Assembly (NCBI GenBank): GCA_001579985.1
Contig: LRSR01005078.1
Location: 1-34,956, forward strand
Direction of reading: 5' to 3'
DNA from: Hypsibius dujardini
Taxonomy: Eukaryota; Tardigrada; Eutardigrada; Parachela; Hypsibiidae
DNA: 34,956 nt
The position numbers and the translations under genes are program-made. Below are positions 21,507 to 32,835 of the stretch, piece after piece. The notes below the pieces were generated by a model. That model saw only the letters and a program-made list of their open reading frames with translations, made no database searches and was not told the origin of the DNA. The stretch's first letter is position 1; the number at the start of each line of letters is the position of its first letter.

Positions 21507-23866
21507 CCTCGTACTTAAGTTTTGTAATTCAATCATGATATGGAATTAAAAACCGTCGGCCTGTAGAAAAAAATTTCAGAACGAATGATCTTTCAGGTCA
21601 CAGTTCCACATTTTTCAATTTGGCAAAACACAGATTTTGTGATAATGACTACAGAAAAATTAGCTAAGGCATTTTTTCCCCAGTGTAATTATACTCAGAA
21701 AATTTTGGATGAAAGCTAGAACCTCGACTAAAAGCTATGGAAATCCCCATTTAATCATGAAAAACGCCGTTTTGGCGCTGTTTTATTAATCGATCAAAGA
21801 CAATATCGCCCAAAGTTTACTTCAAATTCCATTTTAAAATCCGCACAACTCAAACGTAAAGCAACTGTCTATGTACGTTTCACTTCAGTTTTTGAGCTTA
21901 AATATCGAATATTTAGATTTATTTATAATAAGAGTATAAGAAAGTTAGGCCGTAGACCCTCCTGCACAAGCCCCACGCGCCACTGATCCCACGCAAAAAT
22001 GATCAGCGAATGTTCGAAATTTGATAATCAATTTCCCCTTCATAGCGGCGGCTGATAACTTGTTCAAATTTGTTTATGAAATATTTTTGTGGGGGCGACA
22101 TGCTCACAAAGCGTCACAACCTTATGCTATGCTCATAACCCACATAAATTTTTTATAAAAGATTATAGCAATAGCAAAATTGCTATGCCCACAACCTTTT
22201 CCACCAAATGTTGGGTACAACCCTTTTTTGCACACAACCCTTTATTCCCGAATATATTCAAACAATTTAATCTTAAAATTATGTTTTGTTATAACACGAA
22301 TAGAAATATAACTAGTGATTAGTATAATTTGCTCGAAAATATGATTTCTTTGAAGACATGTTAAAAGCAAACAGATTACCGGGTGGTGCCTTCATTTCTG
22401 AAGTCCAAAAATGAACTATGTCAGTGAGCGAGTGCGCCGGTCAATTTGGGTGAAAACCATTCATTAGAAAGCGGAAAGATCTACTTCTCATGGGCCCAAA
22501 TTAAAAACATTATTTTAGTATGTTTAGTTATGACGGCCGGGGCTTAGGGTAAGATCGTCCAGTCTCAGCGGTGTTCCAGACTTTCGAGTTCTCGATACTG
22601 TTGAGACATCCTGAAATTATATTTTTGCTCTTCACGAATTCTCAATTACTCTCTGGCATGTTTAGAGTTTTTCGAAATCCAAACAATCAAGAAAATCTAG
22701 TGCCACTTATCAAGACAAAACTTTTGGTCGAGGTTTTTTATGTGGAAGTTCATATTGTAGAGAATGAAATTCTCCAGTATTGCAACAATGGCACCACAAA
22801 TTCATAAATGCGCATTGCAGATAGCTTCTTTATGCAAACTTATCTAAGACCCATTTCCAGTTGTTCAAGGAAGAAAAATCAGTTTTTGAGGGAATGATTA
22901 TGTAAACTAGATCTTCTAAAGCGTTAGGATAGGAAAATCAATTGAAAATGGCGGCTCGTGACAAAGCAAATGGCAAAGTTTGGCTCAACCCTCTCGAATA
23001 TTTTGCTTTAAAACATTTTGTGATCTAGTGTAATTGTTTTGGAGTGAAAAGCACTTTGCGGATTTTTTTTGCTTTGATTGTTCAGATGATTTTTTACAAT
23101 AAAAACGCCTGATTAAAAAAGGCGGGTTTGTCGAGCTTTGCTGATCGTTTTGGGTTTCGGGTCGGGCCACGGGATTTCATTTCGGCGTAAGACTGGTGAG
23201 TTGTGAGCACAGCATAAGATTGTTTTGGGTTGTGGCATATAGCCTTCATCAAAAGTTTGTTGTAAGACTTCCTTGATTAGGCAAGTTGCGAAAATTTACG
23301 CGTAGGTTTAAACTCACGTCGAAGTCAAATTTTCGCGAAATTTTCGCTCGAGTGACTCTTACCTATTCGTGTTCGAGCCATTTTCACAAGGCGCCATGAT
23401 GAAACTCGGGTTTGCCAGCAGGGGTTGTGACAATGCGCACGACGAGCATTTCTTGTTCAATGAGCGTGACGGCAAGAGTGGCACTAAACTAAACATTCAT
23501 GTGCCATGGGAGTTTGGACTTCCCGTGGCTGCGCAAGAACTTTACATGAGACCTACGACTACCGCAAAACGCAGCGTGAAATTGACTCAAGCGTAAATTT
23601 AAAGTTACGCGTATGAAACGGAACGGAACGCGAAGTGAGAAAAATGAAAATTTGAACGACGGAGTTGCCGGCTGAAGGCAGCATCCGTGTTTCAAGGAGA
23701 GCAGGGCAACCAACAAACAAGGGCGAACAGACGCACAGGGTGTAGTCACTGAATTATACACAGATTACTGCCAGTTCTTAAAAGTAATCTTTTCTTTTCT
23801 CCAGGCAGTGTCAAGTGTTCCCTGGAAGCGTGTCTCGAAAGTCTCGGTGAAGGATATGTGAAAACC
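21507..23866. other. Gene-poor AT-rich region, no gene seen
   Basis: Short frames only. Around 22105-22250 a loose repeat of CACAACCTTTT-like words recurs. No domain, RNA gene or clear transposon end recognised. Confidence 0.45.
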
Positions 23867-24178
23867 ATGAAGCAGCCGAGCACGATGGTCATCACAATGT
23901 TCTCTGCTTCAGCCAAATGTCATGGACTTTATGTAAAAGTCACCAGGAGCGACAGTCTCGTGGACGTGATAGCTACGATTGCCTTCAATGTAATTGGAGC
24001 AATACTCCTTTGTGTTAGCTTGTGGCTGGCTTATGGGAGGCTTTGCAAACCACAAAAAATAATCATAGCCATTATAGCAACACTTGGTATGTTGTTCGTG
24101 AACATGAGCCTGGAACATCCAATCAGCATTCCGTGCAGCTATGAGCCCGCTCCACCATCCAATAGCCCAACTCCATGA
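23867..24178 (+). CDS. Possible small membrane protein, 103 aa
   Basis: ATG at 23867 starts a 103-aa frame with two hydrophobic segments, about residues 31-56 (LVDVIATIAFNVIGAILLCV and following) and 64-82 (IIIAIIATLGMLFVNMSL), and a proline/serine-rich tail. A good acceptor (TTTTCTCCAG ending at 23804) lies just upstream, so this could be the coding exon of a spliced gene. No family recognised. Its TGA overlaps the ATG of the next small frame. It may instead be one piece of a frameshifted multi-pass protein, or chance. Confidence 0.35.
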   Translation: MKQPSTMVITMFSASAKCHGLYVKVTRSDSLVDVIATIAFNVIGAILLCVSLWLAYGRLCKPQKIIIAIIATLGMLFVNMSLEHPISIPCSYEPAPPSNSPTP

Positions 24179-24393
24179 GATTGCACTACTTTTATATAGG
24201 TATTATATTATTGCTGTGTACAGCACCAATATTCAAAGAGGCACTAGTTATACATGAACATATAATAACCCGTGATGATTGTCGGTTCGACTATTTCAGG
24301 CCATATTCGAGTCAGTGTTACGAGAGGACTGCTACTGTGACGCCACCACGTGGGCGCAGCTGTCATCACCAACAAGAGGCAATCAAGCAATAA
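24175..24393 (+). CDS. Possible small secreted or membrane protein, 72 aa
   Basis: ATG at 24175 lies inside the stop region of the preceding frame (shared ATGA). The product starts MRLHYFYIGIILLLCTAPI, a signal-peptide-like or third membrane segment, then a cysteine-containing hydrophilic part. No family recognised. Judged together with the preceding frame it could be the continuation of one membrane protein after a frame change. Confidence 0.28.
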   Translation: MRLHYFYIGIILLLCTAPIFKEALVIHEHIITRDDCRFDYFRPYSSQCYERTATVTPPRGRSCHHQQEAIKQ

Positions 24394-24923
24394 TCTATAA
24401 CTGAGAAGCAATACAAACTGAAAAATTACATTTTCAAATTTAACAATTTGATCAACAAAGGTGTTCACCTTGTACACCTCGTAAAATCCCTAACCTGTTC
24501 CCGATGGGGACGTCCAACGGTATACACCATGAACCATTGACCACCTCTTTACTATGCTTTGTTATAGACCAGCCGCGCCCCGAGTAGTCAGAGGCGGGCA
24601 TATACTTTTTTCCTTTATTTTCCATTTTTTGTGGTCGCTATTTTCTGAGATTCTTCTACCAGCTGCCTTATTGGATTAACAGCTTTGTCGCGTTTTTCAG
24701 ATGCCCATCCCCTTCTGGCATGTAGCTTCCTACCAGTCGGTGTCGAGACTGGATAACCGTCGTGATGGTTTTTTCTTTCTTTATTCTTTGTCAACTACGA
24801 AAGCACTCAATATAATTACTAACCACAAACTACAACTATCAACTGCAGCTTTTATACATACCAACATGAAGGACAGCAGCGAGATATACGAGTGGATTCG
24901 TTAGAAATTGGTCGATTGGCTAG
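24394..24923. other. Intergenic, no gene seen
   Basis: Short frames only; no recognisable signal. Confidence 0.45.
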
Positions 24924-25094
24924 ACCGTTAGTGCGCATGATGATGAACGGTGCAACCGACAGGTTGACGGTCTGTCCGTACAAAGACGGTCTATCTAGAC
25001 CGAAGGCGGTACGTCAACCACCTGGACTACCCGTCCATCGATCGGAATGATTGCCCCATCATTCAGATCGACCACTTATCGTCCGCACTAACCG
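24924..25094. repeat. Nested inverted repeat (small foldback element candidate)
   Basis: Outer arms: ACCGTTAGTGCGCATGATG at 24924 against the reverse of CGCACTAACCG (25084-25094). Inner arms: GTTGACG (24963-24969) against CGTCAAC (25012-25018). Between them sits a perfect palindrome CGGTCTATCTAGACCG (24987-25002). Ends and target duplication are not resolved. Confidence 0.5.
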
Positions 25095-26882
25095 TTCACC
25101 ACGGCGCTAGTGCACTGCGCAGCTGCAAAAAGTCAACTGCGCTGCAGTACGATGTAGTGCGCTTCAGTTGTGCTACAGGCTGCATTGCAGCGCAACAGAA
25201 AATTTTAAAAATCGGTGCAGTATCAATGCTGCGGAGCATAAAATGGCGATTTAAGTTGCTGTTAAATATTAAATTATTGAAAATTGAAGTTCGTTAAAAT
25301 TATGCTTATCTGTAAGAATAAAACGAAATGAAACTTTTTTAAAAATGCAATTTATATAATTAACCAAAATAAAATTAGGTATAAATGTTGTGCTGCAAAT
25401 CTTCATGGCGTTCATCCGGGATCTCCGTTAATAATATAATCTTGTCAGAAATTCAAATTACAATATTTAAGAACAAACTGGAACGGCATACAATATAGTG
25501 TGTCAGTGTGTCTAATTTTGAAATTTCCAAGAGATTTCACTCTTCAAATCAGTTAAAATATATTAGGGTGAACAAAATTATTTCTAGTATTCTGAAGGTT
25601 ATGAAATTGTGTCAGGAAATAATTTGACGAAAAAACGAGTATAAAATTGTTCGGTCTAAAACGCCACCGGCGCGGGTAAAATTTAGTAACCAAGCAATCA
25701 AACAATCGATTCTCTGCTAAGTTTAACCGATGAATCACTAAGTCCCTCTGGTAGCCGGGTGTTTTAGGTATATGGGTAATGCTGGGTCAGCCAAAGTTGG
25801 CTTGAATAGGGAAAGTACCTAATTTGTATGGTTGACATGACTAGGGTTCATTTGGCACTTTCCTTTCCCAGTTAGTGCTGTACCGCGAGGCGGCGCTGTT
25901 GCGCCTGCACACAACAACCTGACAACTGCTGACATTTTGCGAATAGGGAATCAAAACATCTTCCTAATGAGTTCAATTTTTTCATTCTGCTCACGATTGC
26001 TTGTTTACTTCATTCCAAATGGATTTTATTGGTATGGTTGTTGACTAGAACCTTTTTTAATTTCGTAGACCGCAGTTGTTGCGAGTTGACAAGGGGGTGC
26101 CAATAGTAAAACGGGTTATGAAAGGTGACTGGCGGTTTCCGTAACTTAGACCTAGTTGCTTTAAATTAACTGCTTCCTCATTAGGTTTAAATTTATATTT
26201 ATTGATTATGAGGCTCAATTTTCATCAATATCTGGCATGACTGCTGAAGTATATTAAATTTAAATGCCTTTTTCAGACCCGCAAATGTATAATTAATAGT
26301 GCTGCAGTACTTTCGTTTAAGTTTCATGTCTGTGCTTAACCACAAAAAATTATTAATGATGTGTTTAAATCAAGCGTAAGAAGACACCATGAAGCTGTAT
26401 TGTTAACGGTCCTCCAACTTAGACTGAAATTTGAACGTTGCCAGCAACATCGCATTCAACCCAGATAATTTGAGATTTAACTAAACACCAGTCGACTTCA
26501 ATAAATTAACAAAGCGTTTGATATTGCAAAATTAAATTTTAGTTCAGTTCAAAGTCGAACCTTAAAAGCAATATTAAAATAAACCAAAACTATACCTGCA
26601 TTCTTGTATAAATAGTATAATAATCTCAGCTTGAACACGTCCTCGGCTTTCGCAAAAACAATCCTTGAACCATAAATTTCGACTTTGGTAGTGAACACAC
26701 TTAACTGTTATTGGTCACCTTAGGTTTTAGCCGTTTTAGCCGCAAAGTTAATTTTAGAGGATATTCGAAACGCGCAGCGCTTCATTCATACCAAGTATGC
26801 ACCTAGAAGGTCACTAACGCCGTGCCCAGCAACGGTCGTTGCACGCTGTGATGCGTGTGGTACCAGCCCGGTGCCAGAATCT
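25095..26882. other. AT-rich intergenic, no gene seen
   Basis: The first 120 bases are rich in GCGC/CTGCAG words; the rest is AT-rich without coding frames or recognisable elements. Confidence 0.45.
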
Positions 26883-27297
26883 CACCCTAAATCATTTAAA
26901 ACTTAGAAATCGAAGCCCCTCGAATCGAATCGAATCGAAGCTTAGGAAATGACCAAATGATATCAAAGGAATTATAAAAAAACTTGAACTACTTTTTAAA
27001 AAGTTTTTTTACTGTCTAAAAAATTATTACAACAAAGTCGATAGGATGAGTATATTTCATCTCCAGACCAACCAATCAGACCGATCAAGGACTCACAAAA
27101 ATTATAAAGCCAATAAAATGGACATGTCCCAGACAAGACTCCATGATACATGCCGCGCAGTCATTCAATTGTCCCCTCATATATATGCCGATTTGGTAAC
27201 GCAGACTTCGCACCCGAGTGTTCTGCAACCTGCTCAATAAAAGTAGCAATCAGTAGATCTTGTGTTATTTTCTCAAAACTTTACGGCAAAATGAATT
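26883..27297. repeat. Dispersed repeat family, copy B (short form)
   Basis: Homologous to 11421-12008 but without the 187-bp internal block, and with a (TCGAA)n microsatellite at about 26919-26940. Here a 40-codon frame (QTRLHDTCRAV ... YADLVTQTSHPS) stays open where copy A has a stop. Similarity ends at GAATTA, exactly where the TTAA-flanked element on the right begins. Confidence 0.8.
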
Positions 27298-27299
27298 AA

Positions 27300-29107
27300 C
27301 CCGTTAAAATCTAGTGTCGTCAAATGACGACACAGCGACCTCCAAGTTATGGCGCAAATATGATTTAAGGGAAATCCGGCGCTTTGTTTTAGTATGAAAT
27401 TCATGACAGGTCGCAAAATGTTTTCGCAGAGAAAAAAGGTTCGCAACTCCACTCACTATATTGTGTCAAATTATGGCCAATTTGTAAATTTTTGCTTTTC
27501 CTACTTTTTTCAAAAAATGTCACAAGACGTCACCGGGTCATCTCTCTTTTGGGAATTCTTTAAAAAAAGTTTCTAGACAAATTCGTTAGATTTACTGCGT
27601 TTTGGACAGTTTCGATAGGTATGCAAATTGGTTACAACCAAAGCAGCGTTTCTGTCTACGGTGCTTAGTCAGAAAGCAAGAGTGAAAAAACCAGACGACC
27701 CAAGTTCATCCCATCCCAAAATAAGAAATTGGCGAAGGTTTTTGGTAATTTCTATCTCGTTACACAAGGTAAACTACAACGCGGATTTTTGGATGGTGCG
27801 AATTTGTCTATCAGTCTATAAGGTTTGAAATATAGTAAATCAGACGAAATTCGTCTAATATAGTTTTCAAACGAATTTCCAAATGTGATAAGGAGTCCTG
27901 ATGACGTCAAGTGATGTATTTTGAAAAAAAATAAAAATGCAAAAGTTTGCAAATTCAAATTACTTATGTGAAAATACAAATTGGAAACTGAAAACAGTTT
28001 TCCTTGCTAACACATTTGGCGACCCTGCCTGAATTTTCAGCAAAAACGAAAGCCGGATTGCCCTTAAGTGATTTCCCAATACTTAATTGATTTTCAAAGT
28101 TGCTGTATTGGCTGAAATTTACAAATCATTTTTTGTCACTTGTTGTTTGACCAATGTCCGGCAGAAATTGTTGAACTTAACCTTTTTTGCTTTTTTGGAG
28201 TAAAATCGGTATCCGAAGGCTGTGAGTAGACCAAAATTTTTAAAACTAGCAATCGATGCAATCGATGGAAAGACCGAGGAGCTCAGTCAATTGTTTTGCA
28301 AAAATAGAATCGATGCCTCAAGTTCAGGTATTTCTTACTAGTACTGAGAATGAAATCTCGAAACACTCGTGTTGAATGAAGTAAGTCTGGAATTGAAATT
28401 CGAACGCTCGATCTTGATATACTGTACTGTTTCGATCATTTGGTGCTGCGTTTTAGATCTACTGTATATTATGACTGCAGTGAAGCACAGTGTTTGCAGT
28501 CATAATATACGGGCGGGTTTAAAAAGCAGCACCAAATGATCGAGACATATAGTACACTGTAGTCGGAAACATAGGGCGCCCTAAATTGCGCTGGCCAATC
28601 ATATGCGAGCACTGAATGTGATTGCCCCGCCCATGACTGTGACACGCACACACACACTTACAGACAGACATTCTCAATTTCAAACCACAGAACTGCAACT
28701 TAGAGGACCTCGTCGCTTCGCTCCTCGGTCTGAATACTTATTTTTTGCATTCTTTAAATTAATCATCTATTGATCATCTCCAAATATAATTATCTGAATC
28801 GTATTGCTGACCGGCACGTGGCCAGTGGTCAAAGAAGGTGTCCCATTTAGTTGTGAAAAAATGAAAAAATAGATTACCATTAAAAAAATTGATTGATTGA
28901 CTGATGTTCTCATCAAATATGGTGCGGAACATTGCAAAACTCAGTTTTCATCGGCGAATTTTTGTCTCACCCGACAGTTGACACTGTCACCTAAAAAATA
29001 CAAAATTTCAAAGTGGCCCAATGTTTTTCTAATTGAATAGGTCTATGTAACGAAAAAATACTTCTGACACCCAAATCGGGTCTGATCTGATACCGGACGT
29101 TAATGGG
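27300..29107. mobile_element. TTAA-flanked element candidate (piggyBac-like, non-autonomous)
   Basis: Left boundary TTAA-CCCGTTAA (TTAA at 27296-27299) and right boundary TTAATGGG-TTAA (TTAA at 29108-29111) give inverted ends CCC(G/A)TTAA flanked by TTAA. That is the known signature of piggyBac insertion. Just inside the left end is a perfect palindrome GTGTCGTCAAATGACGACAC (27314-27333). No transposase frame. Matching ends are only about 8 bp, so chance is possible; the coincidence with the end of repeat copy B supports a real boundary. Confidence 0.4.
28432..28543. repeat. Long imperfect hairpin
   Basis: TCGATCATTTGGTGCTGC (28432-28449) pairs with 28526-28543, and TATATTATGACTGCAG (28465-28480) pairs with 28494-28509, leaving one asymmetric internal loop and a terminal loop of about 13 bases. 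It lies inside the TTAA-flanked candidate element and may be a nested foldback element. Confidence 0.75.
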
Positions 29108-29111
29108 TTAA

Positions 29112-29577
29112 ATATCTAGCCATGTCCCCGAGCAAGCATGTTTTACTTCCATTTTCTCTTATCCGCTTGTATCCCTATTTTCAGTCACAATTTAATTTAG
29201 TCGCATAAAAAAAACAAAATGAACCTTTTAGTCACGAATTCTTGTATTGGCTGTCATTTATAACTAAAGCCATCAGATGCTACACATTTATGAAGTAATT
29301 GGAAGTCATATAGTATTCCTTCCTTCTCCGCTGGCGACTGACAGGTAGTCCACGAGAAGAACTCTTGTTACTTTCCACGCAGATACTTTGCCGAAAACGA
29401 TGCAGATACAAACCAGAATAAATCCCAGGCATGCCAAACATAGGCGATGAACTAGATCAGAATAGCCGCGATACGGGCTACGATGAAAGAAAATGCAGAC
29501 TTTGCGACAGTGTTTCCGAAAAACAAGCGAGACATTCATCAGTGGAATCTTGGTGTTTCGTCCCACCCATGCGGTAC
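29112..29577. other. Flank between the TTAA element and the LTR retroelement, no gene called
   Basis: A hydrophobic 86-codon minus frame (29306-29566) lies here without a recognised domain; not called. The last four bases (29574-29577, GTAC) are the retroelement target duplication. Confidence 0.4.
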
Positions 29578-29787
29578 TGTAGCGACCGCAACACTATACA
29601 GTTCACAATCACTTTCTTATTACATACAAAACTATTGGAACTGACTCCAAGCACCACACAACGGTACTATATATACCATATGTCAGAAGACAAAGACGGA
29701 CTAAAACGAAATAAATAAATAGAGCAACGTTATCGCTTACTACATATATCGAAAGTAGAACAAAAGAATTATAAATAGTCCGCGACA
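29578..29787 (-). repeat. 3' LTR
   Basis: 210 bp, differing from the other LTR at 5 positions by my count, four of them in the first 45 bases of the plus-strand reading. Contains a TATATA core within GGTACTATATATACC. Confidence 0.92.
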
Positions 29788-32284
29788 AATCCTTTAACTC
29801 GACTCAAAATATCGGCCTCGATATTTATAAAGCAACAGTAATTTTTTTTTACTTTTAAGAATTTTATAATTTTTTTGTGGATACCATAATGTTTAAAGAA
29901 TGATGAGAAGAAATTTGGAGATGTGGCATTACGCAGTGAGATTGATCGTAAGAGAGCCAGTTTGAGGGTAGAGTAGAAGTTGGACTCCTCCGTCGGGTAT
30001 GGGGGTGCGAAGGGTGGAGAAGTGGTTGATGGTAAAGGTAGTTCCGGGTACACAGCGGAAGTAGGACGAGATGGCATCATGGGAAAGTCCGGTTGAATGG
30101 CTGAAATGACGTTATAATGGACTGTCGGATCATGATTGACTTCCGCGTAGATGGGGGGTCTAGTGAAGGTAAAGGTGAGAATTTTAGTGACTTGCAACCA
30201 CAGAACTGCACTGCAGTCTGTAACCTTGTCGAGCAGGCATAACAGGAAGATAGTCACAGCTATTAACGCACTGCCCAAGATACTCTAACCGACCTTTATT
30301 AAGAGACATATGTTTAGGTAACTCCTGTTGTTCTTGAATTGTCGAAATAAAATGGTCAACGCTCGTACTACCTTGTTTGGTAATCAAACCAGTAATTTCT
30401 CATAAAAAAGAATACATCAGATATGGGTCTTGTTGGAGAGCCGAAGCGAGAAATGTTTCTAATCGATCAAAGTCTGGTGTAAATTTCACTGTTGACCTCA
30501 ATTGGATAACACCTGCGTGAAAATTGGGCGCCATTATTGACCATTCACCATTTTGCCAGTGATGTAAAGTACCGTTGAAATCAACCATTGAGTCGGTCCA
30601 ATGACAAGGGCTGAGTTTTTTTAAGGTGACACTATCACGCCCGATTGTCCAGTTTTTATAAACAGGTTGGTAACCACAATTCGATTTAAATGCATCGAAA
30701 GTTACTGATACGGATTCGCACTGTGAAATTAATGCGGTCTGCCCATAACTGGACAGTGCCTGACATTGCTCGTGACCTACTCTTTTTGCTGCCAAAACGG
30801 GGCTCACAACGGACAACATCTGAATTTTCGTTGTTTTTAACTGTCTTGAAATGTCCCATAAGGTACTCCGCTGCTATGTGGTTAGTTCCATTACCAAAAT
30901 TATATGGTTTATCGTAAATGGGTGGTTTTATTGGAGTCCTAATAAAATTGTATTATATAAACACGTTTGGGACCTCGAACACCCGGTGCAGAGTGATTCC
31001 TTTACAAAGATTGACTGGTACTATACCGACCATGAACTGTAACTGATTATGAGGATCTTGTAGCCTGGCCATGCCTGCTGCGTTCTCCTCAGTAAAATTA
31101 GTGTAGTGCGCTATACCACGGTATGTAGATACGACGGAGCACTCTTTCTCAGTTAAATCCAGCTTTTCCTCCCACACGTATGTCGTTGTGTAGTGAATGG
31201 AGTATCCTGTACTTCGTTTCTCAACTAATTTCATACTGGCTGACCAAACAGCTAAATTATCGCCTCTCTGTTCCAAGGTAGCAACTATGTAAACACAGCT
31301 GTCCACTTCATTAAACGTCTCCCTCCACCAACTACCTGTGGCATGGGGAACTGCGTCAAAACGCCAGGTGTTTTTGTCTTGAATCATATTGTTACCCGCA
31401 CATCTTCCCGTTTGCATTATGGACCAACAGGTCTGTGGTTCAACAGTTTGTGCACTTTCGATATATACCGTATCTGTGTTAAAATCCCAAAAGGTTTTAA
31501 TCCGCATCACCTTGCGCGTAACATTGCAAGCATATCCGCTAAATCTTTTCTGTTTATTGTTAAACTCAAATAGCTCGTTCTGCACTGCAGAAAGCTTTGG
31601 GTTTGTGACAGGCATATTACAACTAAAAAACTTGCCCATTTAGACCACACCTACCACACGTGGTTTAATGCAATCGCAGGCTATCGTTGAGTGACCATTA
31701 ACGGAAGTAGTGGAAAATTAAACAAAGCAACACTCACCATAGACATCAATGAGACTCGTGAACTACTGGAGAAGCGAGATGATGTCCCACTCCGTCCTCC
31801 ACCCTACCGCCACGGGTGTAGCTTCCTTTGGTAGCCATATTTTTTCGAACGCACGGTCCGTGGGGATATCCTTTTGATGGTCGTATCCCACACTCCTTGT
31901 GATATAGATGGCCGCTGTTGCACATTAAAATTCAGCTTCATTCGGCACAACTGGGAAACATCCGCATAAGCACAGCTTATGGTTTTCAGGGTCCATCTTA
32001 TAGGTCATGCACAAAACGGTTGGGACCCTGTTGCTGGTAGTATTCATGACATACATTCCGACGGGCTCGTGCTCGTTTAAACAATTTGTTTCAAATCCAT
32101 TCCCGCTTTTAATTCTGGCCTGGCAATGGCCTCCTAGTTCCACCCGATGCAAAACCATTTGCTGACTGTTTGACGGACTGCGTGCATCTGCCGTAAAATC
32201 TGCGCAAGGGCATCCGGTCGAAACAATCTTTTTGATAGAAAACAGCTCCTCCGTCGGAGCAGCAGCTTGGAAGGCCACGCCCAT
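29769..32284 (-). pseudogene. Env-like transmembrane glycoprotein, broken
   Basis: Successive minus-strand segments (31925-32284, 30953-31639, 30400-30819, 29769-30278) look like parts of one cysteine-rich, tryptophan-rich glycoprotein ectodomain with N-glycosylation sites such as NFT, NGT and NWT. They are followed by a hydrophobic stretch (SALIAVTIFLLCLL, near 30240-30275) and a proline-rich tail with PPIY and PPYP motifs. The position between gag and the 3' LTR is that of env in enveloped retroelements. At least two frame changes and several stops interrupt it, so it is inactive as assembled. The segments at 31925-32284 and 30953-31639 share a frame; the other two are each in a different frame. 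The viral source of the glycoprotein is not recognisable to me. Confidence 0.65.
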
Positions 32285-32457
32285 AGTCGCTTAAATTACT
32301 ACCGGCGCACACTGCTTGCATACTGAGTCAGCCAACCCACTCAAAGTGACTAGTATTCCGTTGGAATGGATGATTTCGTCAATCTTAGTGTAGGCCTTCG
32401 TTGATAAGACTGTGTGGGAACGTATTACCCGAGCATAGTCCTTTAAATTTGCCATAT

Positions 32458-32835
32458 TTTTAACTCCCTCGGCTGCTTACTCGGATATCCGAAATCCCAT
32501 ATCGGTAGAAATAAAATGGAGTTAGATTAAATGGAGCTCCTTGCTCATAAGAATCACCGCTTCCGTCCGACTGTTTTCCATTTATATATATATTGATACA
32601 ATGGGGGCAGTGACTCGCACAGTAGTCATGCCAACGGTGAAATAACGAACATTGCATCCGTCCTTTCTGCGGCGTCGTAACCGCTGCGACTCCGCAAGGG
32701 CAGACTTGATGTCTGATTCCCTAAATGCATGCGGTAGGCTATGATTGCCTGTTTGTTTTGCGGTAGTTTGATTTCCATCCCGACACAATGGTGCAGACAT
32801 TTAACATAGCTTTGGTTCGGAGCCTCTCGTACCAT
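32458..32835 (-). pseudogene. Decayed internal retroelement sequence, perhaps gag C-terminus
   Basis: Cysteine/histidine-rich words in two frames (for example CASHCPHC, and CNVRYFTVGM after an arginine-rich RRRRK) sit where a nucleocapsid would follow the gag core, but no canonical CX2CX4HX4C knuckle is present. Pol would be expected after this point and is absent. Confidence 0.35.

Noticed and set aside
21105-21518. piggyBac assignment for the 399-bp element because TTAA occurs near both ends
   Set aside because: The TTAA sites are at unequal distances from the inverted ends, so they are not a target duplication.
23369-23596. 75-codon plus frame as a first exon of the small membrane ORF
   Set aside because: It starts with GTG, has no convincing donor and no recognisable content.
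29306-29566. Hydrophobic 86-codon minus frame beside the LTR, considered as a transporter fragment
   Set aside because: Membrane-like words appear in two frames but no family motif could be fixed; too weak to annotate.
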